The notes beneath the pieces are model-generated. The model was not told the origin of the DNA. It searched no databases and was given only the letters and a program-made list of their open reading frames with translations. The translations under genes were made by a program, and so were the position numbers. 64,000 bases of DNA from Shewanella mangrovisoli. GTDB lineage: Bacteria > Pseudomonadota > Gammaproteobacteria > Enterobacterales > Shewanellaceae. The DNA lies in NCBI RefSeq assembly GCF_019457635.1, contig NZ_CP080412.1:2790001-2854000 (forward strand), read 5' to 3'. Positions 1 through 8,870 of this stretch are shown here, one piece after another. Position 1 is the stretch's first letter, and every line of letters starts with the position of its first letter.

Positions 1-501
1 GAGTTCCCCCTGCATCAAGTACACATCGGCAAGCACTAAACTCACCTCGGCCGCCTGATTTGAGGCGCTGTAGGCGTCTTTCAGTAACACGGCCGCCGTG
101 GATAAATCCTCCGCCGACACTTGGCTTAAGGCTAACAGGGCTTTGGCTTGCTCAAGCTGTAATTGCCATAGGGGTGGCAAGTGTTTCTCCAGCATAGCGC
201 TCACCTGCACCGCCTCTTGCATGCCCGCAAAGCCATCGATTGGCTGGCCCTTATCGAGCACTAAGGTGGTCGGTAGTGCTTGAATGCGGAAATAGTTAGC
301 GATTTCCAGCTCGGTTTCGCAGTTCACTTTCGCCAGCACAAAACGGCCAGCATGCTGCGCGGCAAGCTGCTCGAGTGTTTGCACCATGGCAACACTCTGC
401 GGCTGTGGCTGGGCCCAAAACACCATCACCACCAGTTGCTGCATCGAAGCATCAACCACTTGCTGAATATTGTCTTTCGTTAGATCGAGGATATTGTCCA
501 T
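1..501 (-). CDS. ybbN: YbbN/CnoX-type thioredoxin-fold chaperedoxin, 3' part outside window
   Basis: The N-terminal 167 codons of a thioredoxin-fold protein are visible; the gene continues past base 1. The start is an ATG at 499-501 (complement), preceded by a GGAGTAAGGA-like ribosome site. The fold is supported by a hydrophobic strand leading to FWAQPQPQS, then VNCETE, then the cis-proline motif ALPTT near residue 78, followed by the start of a helical TPR-like region. In the CnoX/YbbN family this domain binds unfolded clients and hands them to chaperones. The position of the redox CXXC motif reads QPQPQS with no cysteine, so oxidoreductase activity is not expected; E. coli YbbN keeps one of these cysteines. 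htpG lies next on the same strand, upstream in transcription, but a hairpin separates them. Confidence 0.85.
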   Translation of the reverse strand, partial: MDNILDLTKDNIQQVVDASMQQLVVMVFWAQPQPQSVAMVQTLEQLAAQHAGRFVLAKVNCETELEIANYFRIQALPTTLVLDKGQPIDGFAGMQEAVQVSAMLEKHLPPLWQLQLEQAKALLALSQVSAEDLSTAAVLLKDAYSASNQAAEVSLVLADVYLMQGEL

Positions 502-573
502 GGTTTTCCTTACTCCCAAACTGGCACCTCTGTAGAGAAATGCCCTAGGATAATGCTCTTTGCGGTGCCTAAA

Positions 574-612
574 ACGGAATCGGGGCACTTGTGTCTCGAC
601 TCAAGTGCCCCG
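574..612 (-). terminator. Terminator downstream of htpG
   Basis: A perfect 11-bp inverted repeat (581-591 with 602-612, core CGGGGCACTTG) has a 10-nt loop just past the htpG stop. On the minus strand it is followed by a weak T-containing tract. It separates htpG from ybbN. Confidence 0.65.
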
Positions 613-618
613 AATGCC

Positions 619-2532
619 TTACTTCAGGTTCGCCAATAGCATTTGGTTCATCAGCTTAATAAAGGCCGATGGATCGGCTAAGCTGCCCTTCTCCGACAAT
701 TGCGCCTGTTGCAATAACAGATTCGACCAATCGGCGAAGGCGGCTTCATCTTGAAGATCGTTTAAGCGCGACACTAATGGATGCGCTGGGTTTACCTCAA
801 ACGTCGGCTTGACCTCTGGCACTGGCTGACCCGCAGCTTGCATCAGTTTGATCATCTGGCTCGACATCTCACCTTCACCCGTCACCACACAGGCTGGGGT
901 ATCGGTTAAGCGTGAAGTGACTTTCACATCGGCCACGCTAGCGCCTAATGCCGCCTTGATGCGTTCAACCAATGGCGCAGACTCTTCGGCAAGCTTCTCC
1001 TGCGCTTCCTTCTCGGCCGCATCTTCCAGCTCACCTAATTCCAGCTCGCCACGGGTCACTGAATGCAGTTGCTTCTCTTTGTATTCGGTTAAGTGATTGA
1101 TTAACCACTCGTCGATACGTTCTGACATCAGCAACACTTCGATGCCTTTCTTACGCAGCAGTTCTAAGTGTGGGCTGTTGGCGGCCGCTTCGTGGCTGTC
1201 GGCAACGATATAGTAAATCTTGTTTTGGCCTTCCTTCATGCGGCTTAAGTAGTCATCGAGTGACACAGTCGGTGCCGCGCTGCCCGTATGGGTAGACGCA
1301 AAACGCAATAAGCCGGCAATACGTTCACGGTTTGCAAAGTCTTCCGCTGGACCTTCCTTCAACACTTGACCAAATTCGGCCCAGAATTGTTGGTATTTTT
1401 CTGCATCGTCTTTTGCCAGTTTTTCCAACATGCCCAGCACGCGCTTAGTGATACCGGTGCGCATCGCTTTGGTGATGTGGTTGTCCTGTAAAATCTCGCG
1501 TGACACGTTCAGCGGCAGATCGTTTGAGTCAATCAAACCCTGCACAAAGCGCAGGTAAGATGGCATAAACTGCTCGGCGTCATCCATAATAAACACGCGC
1601 TGAACAAAGAGTTTCAGGCCATGCTTACGGTCGCGGTTCCACAGATCCCATGGCGCTTTTGAAGGGATATACAACAGGTTAGTGTATTCCTGTTTACCTT
1701 CAACGCGGTTATGGCTCCACAGCAGTGCGTCTGTGTAGTCGTGGGAAATATGCTTATAAAATTCTTGGTACTCTTCGTCACTGATCTCAGACTTATTGCG
1801 CATCCACAGCGCAGTCGCCTTGTTCATGACCTTCCAGTAACCTTCGGTTGCAGGGATTTTTTCACCGTCTGGGCCATCGCGCTCAGGGGTGCCTTCCTGC
1901 CACATTTCAACTGGTACAGAGATATGGTCTGAGTATTTAGTGATGATGGAGCGCAGGCGCCACTCATCGGCAAATTCTTTCTCTTCATCACGCAGGTGCA
2001 GGGTAATCTCGGTACCACGGCTCGCCTTAGTGATGGTATCGACGGTGAAACTGCCCTCACCTTCCGATTCCCACAATACGGCTTCATTGGCCTTATGGCC
2101 TGCCGCACGGGTGCGTACAGTGACTTTTTTCGCCACGATAAAGGCGGAATAGAAGCCCACACCGAACTGGCCGATTAATTGCGAATCTTTTGAGGCTTCG
2201 CCAGAGAGGTTTTTAAAGAATTCAGCGGTGCCCGATTTAGCGATCGTGCCTAAATGCTCAATCACACCATCGCGGGTCATACCTACGCCGTTGTCTTCGA
2301 TGGTTACAGTGCCTTTTTCTTTGTCTGCGCTAATGCGCACACGTAGCTCACCGTCACCTTCGTATAGCGCGTCGTTGGTCAACGCAAGGTAACGCAGCTT
2401 ATCGGCCGCATCCGCAGCGTTGGAGACCAGTTCACGCAAGAAAATTTCTTTGTTGGAATACAAAGAATGGATCATCAAATGCAACAGCTGTTTGACTTCA
2501 GTTTGAAAACCATGAGTTTCTTGTTGTGACAT
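619..2532 (-). CDS. htpG: Molecular chaperone HtpG (bacterial Hsp90)
   Basis: Cytosolic ATP-dependent chaperone of 637 residues, close to the roughly 625 usual for HtpG. The N-terminal GHKL ATPase domain shows the helix with [16 protein letters not shown] (E34 and N38, the catalytic glutamate and Mg-binding asparagine), DNGVGMT near residue 80 and [11 protein letters not shown], which forms the ATP lid region. The middle domain includes LNVSREILQ with the conserved arginine that contacts ATP. The C-terminal dimerisation domain is complete. The ATG start has an AAGGAAAA-type ribosome site. A near-perfect sigma-32 promoter lies about 60 bases upstream, so the gene should be heat induced. It is monocistronic between two hairpins. 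Confidence 0.98.
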   Translation of the reverse strand: MSQQETHGFQTEVKQLLHLMIHSLYSNKEIFLRELVSNAADAADKLRYLALTNDALYEGDGELRVRISADKEKGTVTIEDNGVGMTRDGVIEHLGTIAKSGTAEFFKNLSGEASKDSQLIGQFGVGFYSAFIVAKKVTVRTRAAGHKANEAVLWESEGEGSFTVDTITKASRGTEITLHLRDEEKEFADEWRLRSIITKYSDHISVPVEMWQEGTPERDGPDGEKIPATEGYWKVMNKATALWMRNKSEISDEEYQEFYKHISHDYTDALLWSHNRVEGKQEYTNLLYIPSKAPWDLWNRDRKHGLKLFVQRVFIMDDAEQFMPSYLRFVQGLIDSNDLPLNVSREILQDNHITKAMRTGITKRVLGMLEKLAKDDAEKYQQFWAEFGQVLKEGPAEDFANRERIAGLLRFASTHTGSAAPTVSLDDYLSRMKEGQNKIYYIVADSHEAAANSPHLELLRKKGIEVLLMSERIDEWLINHLTEYKEKQLHSVTRGELELGELEDAAEKEAQEKLAEESAPLVERIKAALGASVADVKVTSRLTDTPACVVTGEGEMSSQMIKLMQAAGQPVPEVKPTFEVNPAHPLVSRLNDLQDEAAFADWSNLLLQQAQLSEKGSLADPSAFIKLMNQMLLANLK

Positions 2533-2590
2533 GAAATTTTCCTTATTTGTTACGCAATTTGGTTAAAGCAAACGCTTAGTGATTAATAAA

Positions 2591-2616
2591 ATGGGGCTGT
2601 AAATCCACTTTTCAAG
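2591..2616 (-). promoter_or_regulatory. Sigma-32 heat-shock promoter of htpG
   Basis: On the minus strand the sequence reads CTTGAA (2611-2616), a 14-base spacer, then CCCCAT (2591-2596) followed by TTT. This matches the enterobacterial RpoH consensus CTTGAA-N13/14-CCCCATNT at every key base. It lies 59 bases upstream of the htpG start codon. Confidence 0.85.
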
Positions 2617-2789
2617 GGGGGAGATAAAATCACAGATCAAATGGCGAAAAATAAGGCAATCTGGGGCAAAAACACGGCCTATGGCCCAGATATTTGGGGA
2701 GTCAGCCGTAAATGAGGGATGCTAACGCGGTGAACAAGAACACTAAGACCATATGCTCAATACTTTTTATTCAAATAATCCTGCGCCCA

Positions 2790-2827
2790 TAAAATAAAAA
2801 CCCGCAAGCACTGGGCTAGCGGGTTTT
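2790..2827 (-). terminator. Terminator of the dnaX-ybaB-recR unit
   Basis: A 9-bp stem, AAAACCCGC (2797-2805) with GCGGGTTTT (2819-2827), has a 13-nt loop. On the minus strand it is followed by TTTTTATTTTA. This is a strong intrinsic terminator directly after the recR stop. Confidence 0.85.
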
Positions 2828-2846
2828 ATCTTGAGTTCATCACTCG

Positions 2847-3446
2847 CTACAGCGGGATACGCCCATTGAAGGACAGCGCTAAGGTGGTGCTGTCGACATA
2901 TTCCAGTTCGCCCCCCACGGGGACGCCGTGGGCGATACGGCTGATCACCACCTTATGGCGCCGTGCCATATCGGCAATAAAGTGGGCGGTGGCCTCACCT
3001 TCTACCGTGGGATTGGTCGCGAGGATAAGCTCGGCAACATCGCCCGAGGCTAAGTGACGCTCTAATAGCGCCAAGCCTAACTCCTCAGGCCCCACCCCAT
3101 CGAGTGGTGATAAATGGCCCAGCAATACAAAGTAGCGACCAGTAAAATGTCCACCCGCTTCAATGGCTAACACATCGGCCGGCGTTTCGACCACACAAAT
3201 CGTCGACGAAGACCCGCGTTTATGGCTAGCACAAATCGGACAGAGGCTTTCTTCAGTGTAGGTTCGGCAAGACTGACAATGACCGATATCGCTCATGGCA
3301 CTCGACAGTGCCGAGGCTAATTTAAGCCCAGCTTTTCTATCGCGCTCAAGCAATTGAAACGCCATACGTTGAGCCGATTTCGGCCCAACCCCTGGCAAAC
3401 AGCGCAGGGACTGAATTAACTCGTCAAGCAGGGGACTAAATTTCAT
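2847..3446 (-). CDS. recR: Recombination mediator protein RecR
   Basis: RecR works with RecO, and RecF at gaps, to load RecA on SSB-coated single-stranded DNA. The 199 residues match the family length. Visible parts are the N-terminal helix-hairpin-helix ([13 protein letters not shown], residues 17-29), a C4 zinc finger with C57, C60, C69 and C72, and the TOPRIM domain beginning [14 protein letters not shown]. The C-terminal part contains [15 protein letters not shown], the Walker-B-like tail typical of RecR. It starts 12 bases after the ybaB stop on the same strand, which is the classic dnaX-ybaB-recR order, and ends in a strong terminator. Confidence 0.98.
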   Translation of the reverse strand: MKFSPLLDELIQSLRCLPGVGPKSAQRMAFQLLERDRKAGLKLASALSSAMSDIGHCQSCRTYTEESLCPICASHKRGSSSTICVVETPADVLAIEAGGHFTGRYFVLLGHLSPLDGVGPEELGLALLERHLASGDVAELILATNPTVEGEATAHFIADMARRHKVVISRIAHGVPVGGELEYVDSTTLALSFNGRIPL

Positions 3447-3458
3447 TGTCTATCTCAA

Positions 3459-3788
3459 TTAAAATGGCATTTTCATGCCTGGTGGTAATTGCATACCGCC
3501 AGTCACTTCGGCCATTTTAGCTTTCTGATTTTCTTCGATACGACGCGCGGCATCGTTACAGGCTGCGGCAATCAAATCTTCCAGCATCTCTTTATCGTCT
3601 TCCATCAAGCTTGGATCAATTTCGACTTTACGCACTGTGTGTGAGCCAGTCATGGTCACTTTAACCAGACCTGCACCTGATTCACCAACCATTTCCATGC
3701 GGGCAATTTCTTCCTGCATTTTTGCCATTCTTTCTTGCATCATCTGGGCTTGTTTCATCAGATTGCCCATACCGCCTTTTCCAAACAT
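3459..3788 (-). CDS. ybaB: Nucleoid-associated protein YbaB/EbfC
   Basis: Small dimeric DNA-binding protein of the YbaB/EbfC family. The body starts [18 protein letters not shown], followed by a methionine-rich amphipathic helix that forms the dimer tweezers, a central beta region ([21 protein letters not shown]) and a C-terminal helix ending in GMKMPF. The start at 3788 (109 residues) is preferred over an in-frame ATG six bases upstream, because the AAGAG ribosome site is about 8 bases from it and only about 2 bases from the upstream ATG. It lies between dnaX and recR, 12 bases before recR, and is probably co-transcribed with it. Confidence 0.95.
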   Translation of the reverse strand: MFGKGGMGNLMKQAQMMQERMAKMQEEIARMEMVGESGAGLVKVTMTGSHTVRKVEIDPSLMEDDKEMLEDLIAAACNDAARRIEENQKAKMAEVTGGMQLPPGMKMPF

Positions 3789-3844
3789 AGTCATTTCTCT
3801 TCTATTAGGGTTAGTCGCAAGCTTTTAAGCTGGCTAATCTTACT

Positions 3845-3881
3845 GAAATAAATGGGATTGGCAATCAATGCCGATATCCCA
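3845..3881 (-). terminator. Hairpin after dnaX, possible attenuating terminator
   Basis: The segment TGGGATTGGCA (from 3853) pairs imperfectly with TGCCGATATCCCA (to 3881). On the minus strand a TTTATTTC tract follows. It lies between dnaX and ybaB, so it may reduce readthrough into ybaB-recR. Confidence 0.4.
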
Positions 3882-3957
3882 TCGCCAAACTTATGATCTT
3901 GATAGCGAGTTTTTAACAAACTCTGCCACTCCACGCAGCATATGCACAGAGGAAATA

Positions 3958-6900
3958 TTACTCGGGCTCAGGTAGTGCGGGAATAAGTCCGCTACGCTGG
4001 GCTAACAACTCGGGCGGATAGAGTAAGGTATCCTGATCCAGCTCGGCGCCAAAACGGTTAATCAGCCATTGCACATTATCGTCCATCATCAGCGATTGGC
4101 GTGCCTGCTGCAGTAACTCTTGGTGAAAACGTTTGCGCATCTCTAAGGGCGTTTCCCGAGCGGGATCAGTTCCTATGACCACCTCAACCTGCCTCGGGTT
4201 CCCCAACGCGGCGGTCAGTGCATGCTCTAACTGCTCAATCGCCACGGGCGCCGCCAAGTGTTTCTGGTCGGGTTTTAGTAGTAACGGCAAAGGGTTAGCC
4301 TGCAGCTGACAAATCGAGTTTACCGCCAACTGACGCACACGGCCGCCAATCTCTAGGCTCGCCATGAGCTTATACCAGTGCAAGTCTAAGGGATGCCCTG
4401 TAATCGATTGCGCCAATGTTAATGCAGTGGATGACGTTGGTTGTACCGTCTCGCTTGACTGTGACTGCACCGCATCTTGTGGCTGAGTCGGTTGCTGTAT
4501 TTGTTGCTGCGTTAGTTGTGGTGTAAGTGCCTGAGGCGGCTGCGGCGCCGTATTAATCTCAGGGCTTTGCGCAGCTGACTCGCTCTCTTGCACAGCCTCT
4601 TGCCCAACCAGTGTCGCCTCGCTATCCGTTGGCGACATTTGAGCGGCGACGGTCGCAGCGCCTAAATCATCAACAGTTGTTTGCGGCACAACAGCGGTTT
4701 CACGCTGTAGGTTAGAACTTGCAGCCGATGCGTTGGCATCATCCATCCCCACGACGGGCGCCTCTTCCCATGGAGGGCGATCGTTTGGATCAAGCGGCTG
4801 AGTTGGCGTGACATTTGATTGTGAGTCAAGATGGAGCTCGGCCTCGAAATCATCGTCAAAGGGTAGCTCAAAGTCGTTATCGGACGCGTGACTAACCACT
4901 TGCAGCTTGATAGATGCATCAACTGAAGGCGTGTTTTGTGAAGTCGCGTGAGAGACTGGCGCGATATGCGCATTCTGGCTCGGGGTTTTAGGCTTAACTT
5001 CCGCTGCCGGCTTTTTTCCATCACCTTCCTTGGTGCTGAGCGCATCAAGATCGGATAACAAGGAGTCACGCGCAGCTAATACCGCCGATAAAATATCGTC
5101 ATCCTCGAGGGACATAGTAGTAGTTGACGCTGGAGGTGTTGAAGCCTGAGAGGTTGTTGAAGCTAAGCTTTCGCCAATAGACTGCGATTTTTGGTCCGCA
5201 GCAGACTCATGCACAACATCCCTAAGGTCGATAGACTGAGTACTGTCGCGATTAAACGAACTATCTTCCATGCCAGAGAATCCGCCCTGCTCCTCAGCCA
5301 TAAATTGTGAATAATCATCCTGATAGGCATCGAGCGGCGCAGCGGCATAATCGTATTGTCCGTAATCCTCAGCGGAATATTCGTCTGGCGCTACCGCATC
5401 AGCATTCTCATTAACACTCGCTTGAGTTTTTTCCTCGACATGATCATGAGATAAGGCAACAGCTGCTGTTAATGCCGCTGAAGAAGGCTTCTGGTCAACG
5501 CTAGCAGTATCCACTGTTGCTGCCAGATTATGCTCGGCATCAATATTCGATGCAGGCATAGAAACTGAGCTCGACTCAGCGCTTGAGTCAGCTTTTGCTT
5601 CTGGAGTTGAGACTGCCTCAGTACTCGACACCGCCTCGGAACTTGCGCCAAAGCCTTGGCTTTCGGCTTGGCTTAAGATCACTTGCTGCTCGGCAATTAA
5701 TGCGGCATTCAGTTCAGCCTCATCATCAATCGCATCATCGACAGCTAACATATCCTCAGCAGATAAGGCTTGTTGCGAAGCTGTAGCGTTCTCACTCTTA
5801 ACCATAGGCTCAGACATTGTAGCCTGTGGCAGAGCCTGTGAGTCACGCTCAGCGGTTAGCAGAGTTTTTTTTTCAGCCACAGCCTGATTAACGGCCTGTT
5901 CAACCGCAGGCATATTTGATGCGGGCGTCGCAGACATTGGCTGCTGAGCAGGCAAACTCACCTTAGCAGCGTCTTCAACCTGCCAACGTTTCACAGGCTT
6001 TTCGGGAACAAATGCCACGGCTCGGAGCAGCGCCATTTCAAGGCCCGATTTAGGATCCGGCGCATGGGGTAAGTCTTTACGGCCAGTCAGTAAAATCTGG
6101 TAATACAACTGCACTTGTTCCGGCGCTAACTGCTCGGCAAAGGCCTGAATTTGCGCGCTGTAAAGGGATTGCTGCGCAGCGGCAGGTGCAAATTGAGTCA
6201 GGGTAATTTGATGCAATAATTCCAGTAAACTGCGCAGCACTTCTTGGGCGTCCGCGCCATAGGCGAGCACCTGTGCGCAGCTTTGCATCAATACGCCAAT
6301 ATCGGCATCGGTTAAGGCTTTGAGCAAGCGCAGCACATGCTGCTCATCGATGCTGCCCAGCATAGATTGCACTTGATTGAGCATTACCGTGCCACCACCA
6401 AAGGCAATGGCCTGATCGGTCAAACTTAAGGCATCACGCATACTGCCATTGGCAGCTTTGGCGAGCAGAGTTAATGCTTCGTGCTCAAAGGGCAATTGCT
6501 CTTGAGTTAAAATATGTTGTAGCTGAGTGCCAATTTCCTGCTGGGTTAAGCTCTTTAAATTAAATTGCAGGCAGCGGGATAACACAGTCACCGGCAGCTT
6601 TTGCGGATCGGTCGTCGCCAGTAAAAATTTCACATGCTCTGGCGGTTCTTCGAGGGTTTTTAGCAGCGCATTAAAACTGCTACGGGAGAGCATGTGTACT
6701 TCGTCAATCAGGTAGACCTTAAAACGGCCACGGGTCGGACGATATTGCACATTATCTAAGAGTTCACGGGTGTCATCGACCTTAGTGCGCGAAGCGGCAT
6801 CGACTTCGATCAAGTCAACAAAGCGGCCCTGGGCAATTTCGACACAGCTGCCACACACACCACAGGGGGAAGCCGTTACGCCCTTTTCACAGTTGAGGCC

Positions 6901-7080
6901 TTTGGCGAAGAGGCGCGCCAAACTGGTCTTGCCCACACCGCGAGTACCCGTAAAAAGATAAGCATGGTGTAAACGTTGTTGCGTTAACGCATTCGTGAGC
7001 GCGTGCAACACGTGGCTTTGGCCGACCATCTGTTCGAATGTGGCAGGGCGCCATTTTCTGGCTAACACCTGATATGACAT
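3958..7080 (-). CDS. dnaX: DNA polymerase III subunit tau (and gamma by slippage)
   Basis: Clamp-loader ATPase and replisome organiser. From the ATG at 7080 the protein has 1040 residues, much longer than E. coli tau (643), because of a long acidic Ala/Ser/Gln-rich linker at roughly residues 390-910. The AAA+ part shows MSYQVLARKWRP, Walker A GTRGVGKT (45-52), zinc-binding cysteines C64, C73, C76 and C79, the DEVH Walker B box, and SRC (sensor/arginine finger). The C-terminal roughly 130 residues form a folded domain that should bind the alpha subunit. The start at 7080 is chosen because it has a GGGGAG ribosome site and because the longer frame upstream runs through the apt terminator. Codons 403-405 lie in a nine-A run where slipping either way quickly reaches a stop, giving a gamma-like product of 407-410 residues. 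Confidence 0.96.
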   Translation of the reverse strand: MSYQVLARKWRPATFEQMVGQSHVLHALTNALTQQRLHHAYLFTGTRGVGKTSLARLFAKGLNCEKGVTASPCGVCGSCVEIAQGRFVDLIEVDAASRTKVDDTRELLDNVQYRPTRGRFKVYLIDEVHMLSRSSFNALLKTLEEPPEHVKFLLATTDPQKLPVTVLSRCLQFNLKSLTQQEIGTQLQHILTQEQLPFEHEALTLLAKAANGSMRDALSLTDQAIAFGGGTVMLNQVQSMLGSIDEQHVLRLLKALTDADIGVLMQSCAQVLAYGADAQEVLRSLLELLHQITLTQFAPAAAQQSLYSAQIQAFAEQLAPEQVQLYYQILLTGRKDLPHAPDPKSGLEMALLRAVAFVPEKPVKRWQVEDAAKVSLPAQQPMSATPASNMPAVEQAVNQAVAEKKTLLTAERDSQALPQATMSEPMVKSENATASQQALSAEDMLAVDDAIDDEAELNAALIAEQQVILSQAESQGFGASSEAVSSTEAVSTPEAKADSSAESSSVSMPASNIDAEHNLAATVDTASVDQKPSSAALTAAVALSHDHVEEKTQASVNENADAVAPDEYSAEDYGQYDYAAAPLDAYQDDYSQFMAEEQGGFSGMEDSSFNRDSTQSIDLRDVVHESAADQKSQSIGESLASTTSQASTPPASTTTMSLEDDDILSAVLAARDSLLSDLDALSTKEGDGKKPAAEVKPKTPSQNAHIAPVSHATSQNTPSVDASIKLQVVSHASDNDFELPFDDDFEAELHLDSQSNVTPTQPLDPNDRPPWEEAPVVGMDDANASAASSNLQRETAVVPQTTVDDLGAATVAAQMSPTDSEATLVGQEAVQESESAAQSPEINTAPQPPQALTPQLTQQQIQQPTQPQDAVQSQSSETVQPTSSTALTLAQSITGHPLDLHWYKLMASLEIGGRVRQLAVNSICQLQANPLPLLLKPDQKHLAAPVAIEQLEHALTAALGNPRQVEVVIGTDPARETPLEMRKRFHQELLQQARQSLMMDDNVQWLINRFGAELDQDTLLYPPELLAQRSGLIPALPEPE
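5865..5873 (-). promoter_or_regulatory. A9 slippery run in dnaX (programmed frameshift or transcript slippage site)
   Basis: The coding strand has nine consecutive adenines after GCTG, read in frame as GAA AAA AAA ACT. With one extra A the frame runs five codons past AAA AAA and ends at TGA (410 residues). With one fewer A it ends at TAA two codons later (407 residues). E. coli gamma has 431 residues and is also made at an A-rich slippery site. The run sits right after the ATPase/collar region, the expected place. No strong Shine-Dalgarno-like stimulator was seen upstream. A weak hairpin, CTCTGC/GCTGAG, follows directly. Confidence 0.7.
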
Positions 7081-7116
7081 GGAACTCCCCAATGTGCATG
7101 ACAAGAATGTTGGTAC

Positions 7117-7136
7117 AAAAAAGGGGATCGCGCCCC
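7117..7136 (-). terminator. Terminator of apt
   Basis: On the minus strand GGGG-CGCGAT-CCCC is followed by six T residues (7117-7122). The short G/C stem plus U tract lies between apt and the dnaX start, inside a spurious upstream extension of the dnaX frame. Confidence 0.55.
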
Positions 7137-7209
7137 GAGATAGTTGCAAGATAACATGTCAATTAACGACATGCCATTAAACTATCCCTAGGCGCCTTTG
7201 GCTGAAGAA

Positions 7210-7761
7210 TTATTCGCCTTCAAACTCACAAAGTTTAACCAACTCAAGACCTAAGGCCGTTAAACGGGCTTCGCCACCGAGATCAGGTAATGAAATCACA
7301 AAGGCCGCATCTTGCACTTCACCACCCAGTTGGCGGATAAGTTTGACTGTGGCTTCGATAGTGCCGCCGGTGGCCAGCAAATCGTCAACCACCAATACTT
7401 TGTCATTCGCCGTAATCGCATCAGTATGGATTTCAAGGCTATCGTGGCCATATTCCAGCTCATAGCTTTGGCTAATAGTCGCGCGTGGCAACTTACCAGG
7501 CTTACGTACTGGCACAAAACCAATGCCTAATTCCAGTGCTAAAGGCGCACCAAATAAGAAACCACGGGCTTCGGTGCCCACAATCTTGGTAAAGCCTTTA
7601 TTGCGATATTGCTCAACTAATAAATCGATAGTCGCTTTATAGGCCGCGGCATTTTCCAGCAGACTGGTCACATCGCGAAATAGAATCCCTTCCTTAGGAT
7701 AATTAGGAATCGTTTTAATGCTTTGCTTTATCAAGGATAAGGTTTCTGTATTCATAGCCAT
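7210..7761 (-). CDS. apt: Adenine phosphoribosyltransferase
   Basis: Purine-salvage enzyme making AMP from adenine and PRPP in the cytosol. The 183 residues match the family. Diagnostic parts are [18 protein letters not shown] at the N terminus, the loop [13 protein letters not shown], and the PRPP-binding signature [13 protein letters not shown] near residues 122-134. Two starts are possible two codons apart (MAMNTE); the upstream one is used. Neither has a strong ribosome site. The gene lies upstream of dnaX on the same strand, with its own terminator between them. Confidence 0.97.
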
Positions 7762-8232
7762 TTAATTTAACTTAATCGTTTCGCCACGCGTAACTGCTGG
7801 CGGTAAAAACAAAACGTCCACAGCGAGTGTGGACGAGCTTTAATAATTCGCACAAAGCTTATGCCGCTTTGGTTTGAGTTGCAATAAGCAGCGTATTCAA
7901 GTGACGAATTGGTTACCAATTTGTGCCTTAGATCAAATGTGCTTCCATAGGGTGTGTTGACGTTTCAGGGTTATTTTTGCAGCTATTTGGCTGGCGTTTA
8001 TGCAAGGCAAAGTCCGTGCTGTGTAGTTATTCTACATAAACGGACAATAACGCAGCAGAAACGTCAACCAAACGCTGCCCGAAGGGTTCGTCTGGCAAGC
8101 ATTTGCTCTTACTTTCTGTCATAAGAGCCGCTCGTCATTTGAGTAGAATTACTACACGTCATTCCTCGTTTCGCGAGCACAAGCTTGCCAGAACGAACAA
8201 AATTTAATCTCGAAACATCAACACGCCCTACA
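7762..8232. other. Intergenic region apt-DUF454 (471 bases)
   Basis: The apt-proximal 185 bases must hold the apt promoter; no clear -35/-10 pair was picked out. The rest is the MITE-like element. No gene was seen. Confidence 0.6.
7948..8230. mobile_element. Palindromic MITE-like element, copy 1 (long form, 283 bp)
   Basis: The ends are 19-bp inverted repeats: TAGGGTGTGTTGACGTTTC (7948-7966) and GAAACATCAACACGCCCTA (8212-8230), with two mismatches. Inside is a nested hairpin around GTCCGT...ACGGAC enclosing TGTAG-TTATT-CTACA. The same core is found in copy 2 at 32423-32588. This copy carries about 115 extra bases near its right end, bounded by TCTGGCAAGC (8091-8100) and GCTTGCCAGA (8183-8192). 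There is no reading frame. It ends 2 bases before the stop codon of the DUF454 gene and lies upstream of apt. Confidence 0.8.
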
Positions 8233-8601
8233 CTAGGATTCGATTTCAGGAATGGTTTTAAGATACCAAAGTAATCCGCCCGCCATGGTGAGCAGCAGCA
8301 ACTTTACCCATACGATGGGAACCACCAGAATGCTAATGCTAAAACTGAGCCCTGTGAGCCACATCGCCCGTCGCTTAAGCCCGGGGCGCATCGCCCTGTG
8401 CTCTTGCCACTGGGTGAGCGCATCGGCAAACCAAGGGTGTGTCATCAGCCACTGGTGTAATCGCTCGCTTGAGCGGGCAAAACAAAAAGCCGCCAAAAGA
8501 ATAAACGGCACTGTCGGTAGTAGAGGCAATACGATACCCAGCAGTCCAAGGCCCAACGCCAAGCAACCTATCAATAAAAACAAACCGCGTTTCAATATCA
8601 T
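8233..8601 (-). CDS. YbaN-type inner-membrane protein (DUF454)
   Basis: Small membrane protein of 122 residues from the chosen ATG at 8601. It begins MILKRGLFLLIGCLALGLG with a first hydrophobic helix and the family signature LGIVLPLLPTVPFILLAAFCFARSS, then HPWFADALTQW, and two more hydrophobic stretches before the C-terminal TIPEIES. This layout is that of the DUF454/YbaN family, whose function is unknown. An in-frame ATG 16 codons upstream would add a non-hydrophobic leader that the family lacks, although neither start has a strong ribosome site. A terminator for the next upstream small gene overlaps its 5' leader. The stop codon abuts a MITE-like element. Confidence 0.88.
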   Translation of the reverse strand: MILKRGLFLLIGCLALGLGLLGIVLPLLPTVPFILLAAFCFARSSERLHQWLMTHPWFADALTQWQEHRAMRPGLKRRAMWLTGLSFSISILVVPIVWVKLLLLTMAGGLLWYLKTIPEIES

Positions 8602-8640
8602 AGTTTGTAGATGACCATAGTATGAATATGCCTCAAACCT

Positions 8641-8668
8641 TAAAAACAAAAGCCACTCTAAGAGTGGC
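8641..8668 (-). terminator. Terminator of the 40-residue membrane protein gene
   Basis: GCCACTC (8652-8658) pairs with GAGTGGC (8662-8668). On the minus strand TTTTGTTTTTA follows. It closes the small gene at 8702-8824 and overlaps the leader of the DUF454 gene. Confidence 0.75.
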
Positions 8669-8701
8669 CAGTAGTATACTCAATTTGAGATTAAAACCTG
8701 C

Positions 8702-8824
8702 TTAAATTAAGCCTAATTGCTTTAACCAAGTCAGGCTTGCTGGAAGCGTCGGCAACAGTAAGACTAAAATAAAACCAATAAAATACATAAAGTTAAATGG
8801 GTCTTTAAACGGCTGACTGCTCAT
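8702..8824 (-). CDS. Predicted 40-residue single-pass membrane protein
   Basis: The frame has an ATG at 8822-8824 (complement), a GAGGAG ribosome site seven bases upstream, 40 codons and a TAA. The protein begins MSSQPFKDPFNFMYFIGF and continues with a hydrophobic stretch (FILVLLLPTLPASL) and a short polar/amphipathic end, KQLGLI. It is followed at once by an intrinsic terminator and preceded by a CRP-like palindrome about 47 bases upstream. These flanking signals make a real gene likely despite the short length. I do not recognise the family. It is a monocistronic small membrane protein, perhaps an accessory subunit of a respiratory or transport complex, but that is a guess. Confidence 0.7.
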   Translation of the reverse strand: MSSQPFKDPFNFMYFIGFILVLLLPTLPASLTWLKQLGLI

Positions 8825-8870
8825 TACAGCTCCTCAAATGTGTACAAAGATAAGTGCGCAGGAATCGTAC

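Larger units (their letters stand above)
2533..2846. other. Intergenic region htpG-recR (314 bases)
   Basis: It holds the htpG sigma-32 promoter and the recR terminator. No open reading frame with a ribosome site was seen between them. Confidence 0.7.

Noticed and set aside
7081..7162. Upstream extension of the dnaX frame and a second frame at 6887-7162
   Set aside because: It overlaps the apt terminator, lacks similarity to the DnaX N terminus, and a good ribosome site lies at the MSYQ start.
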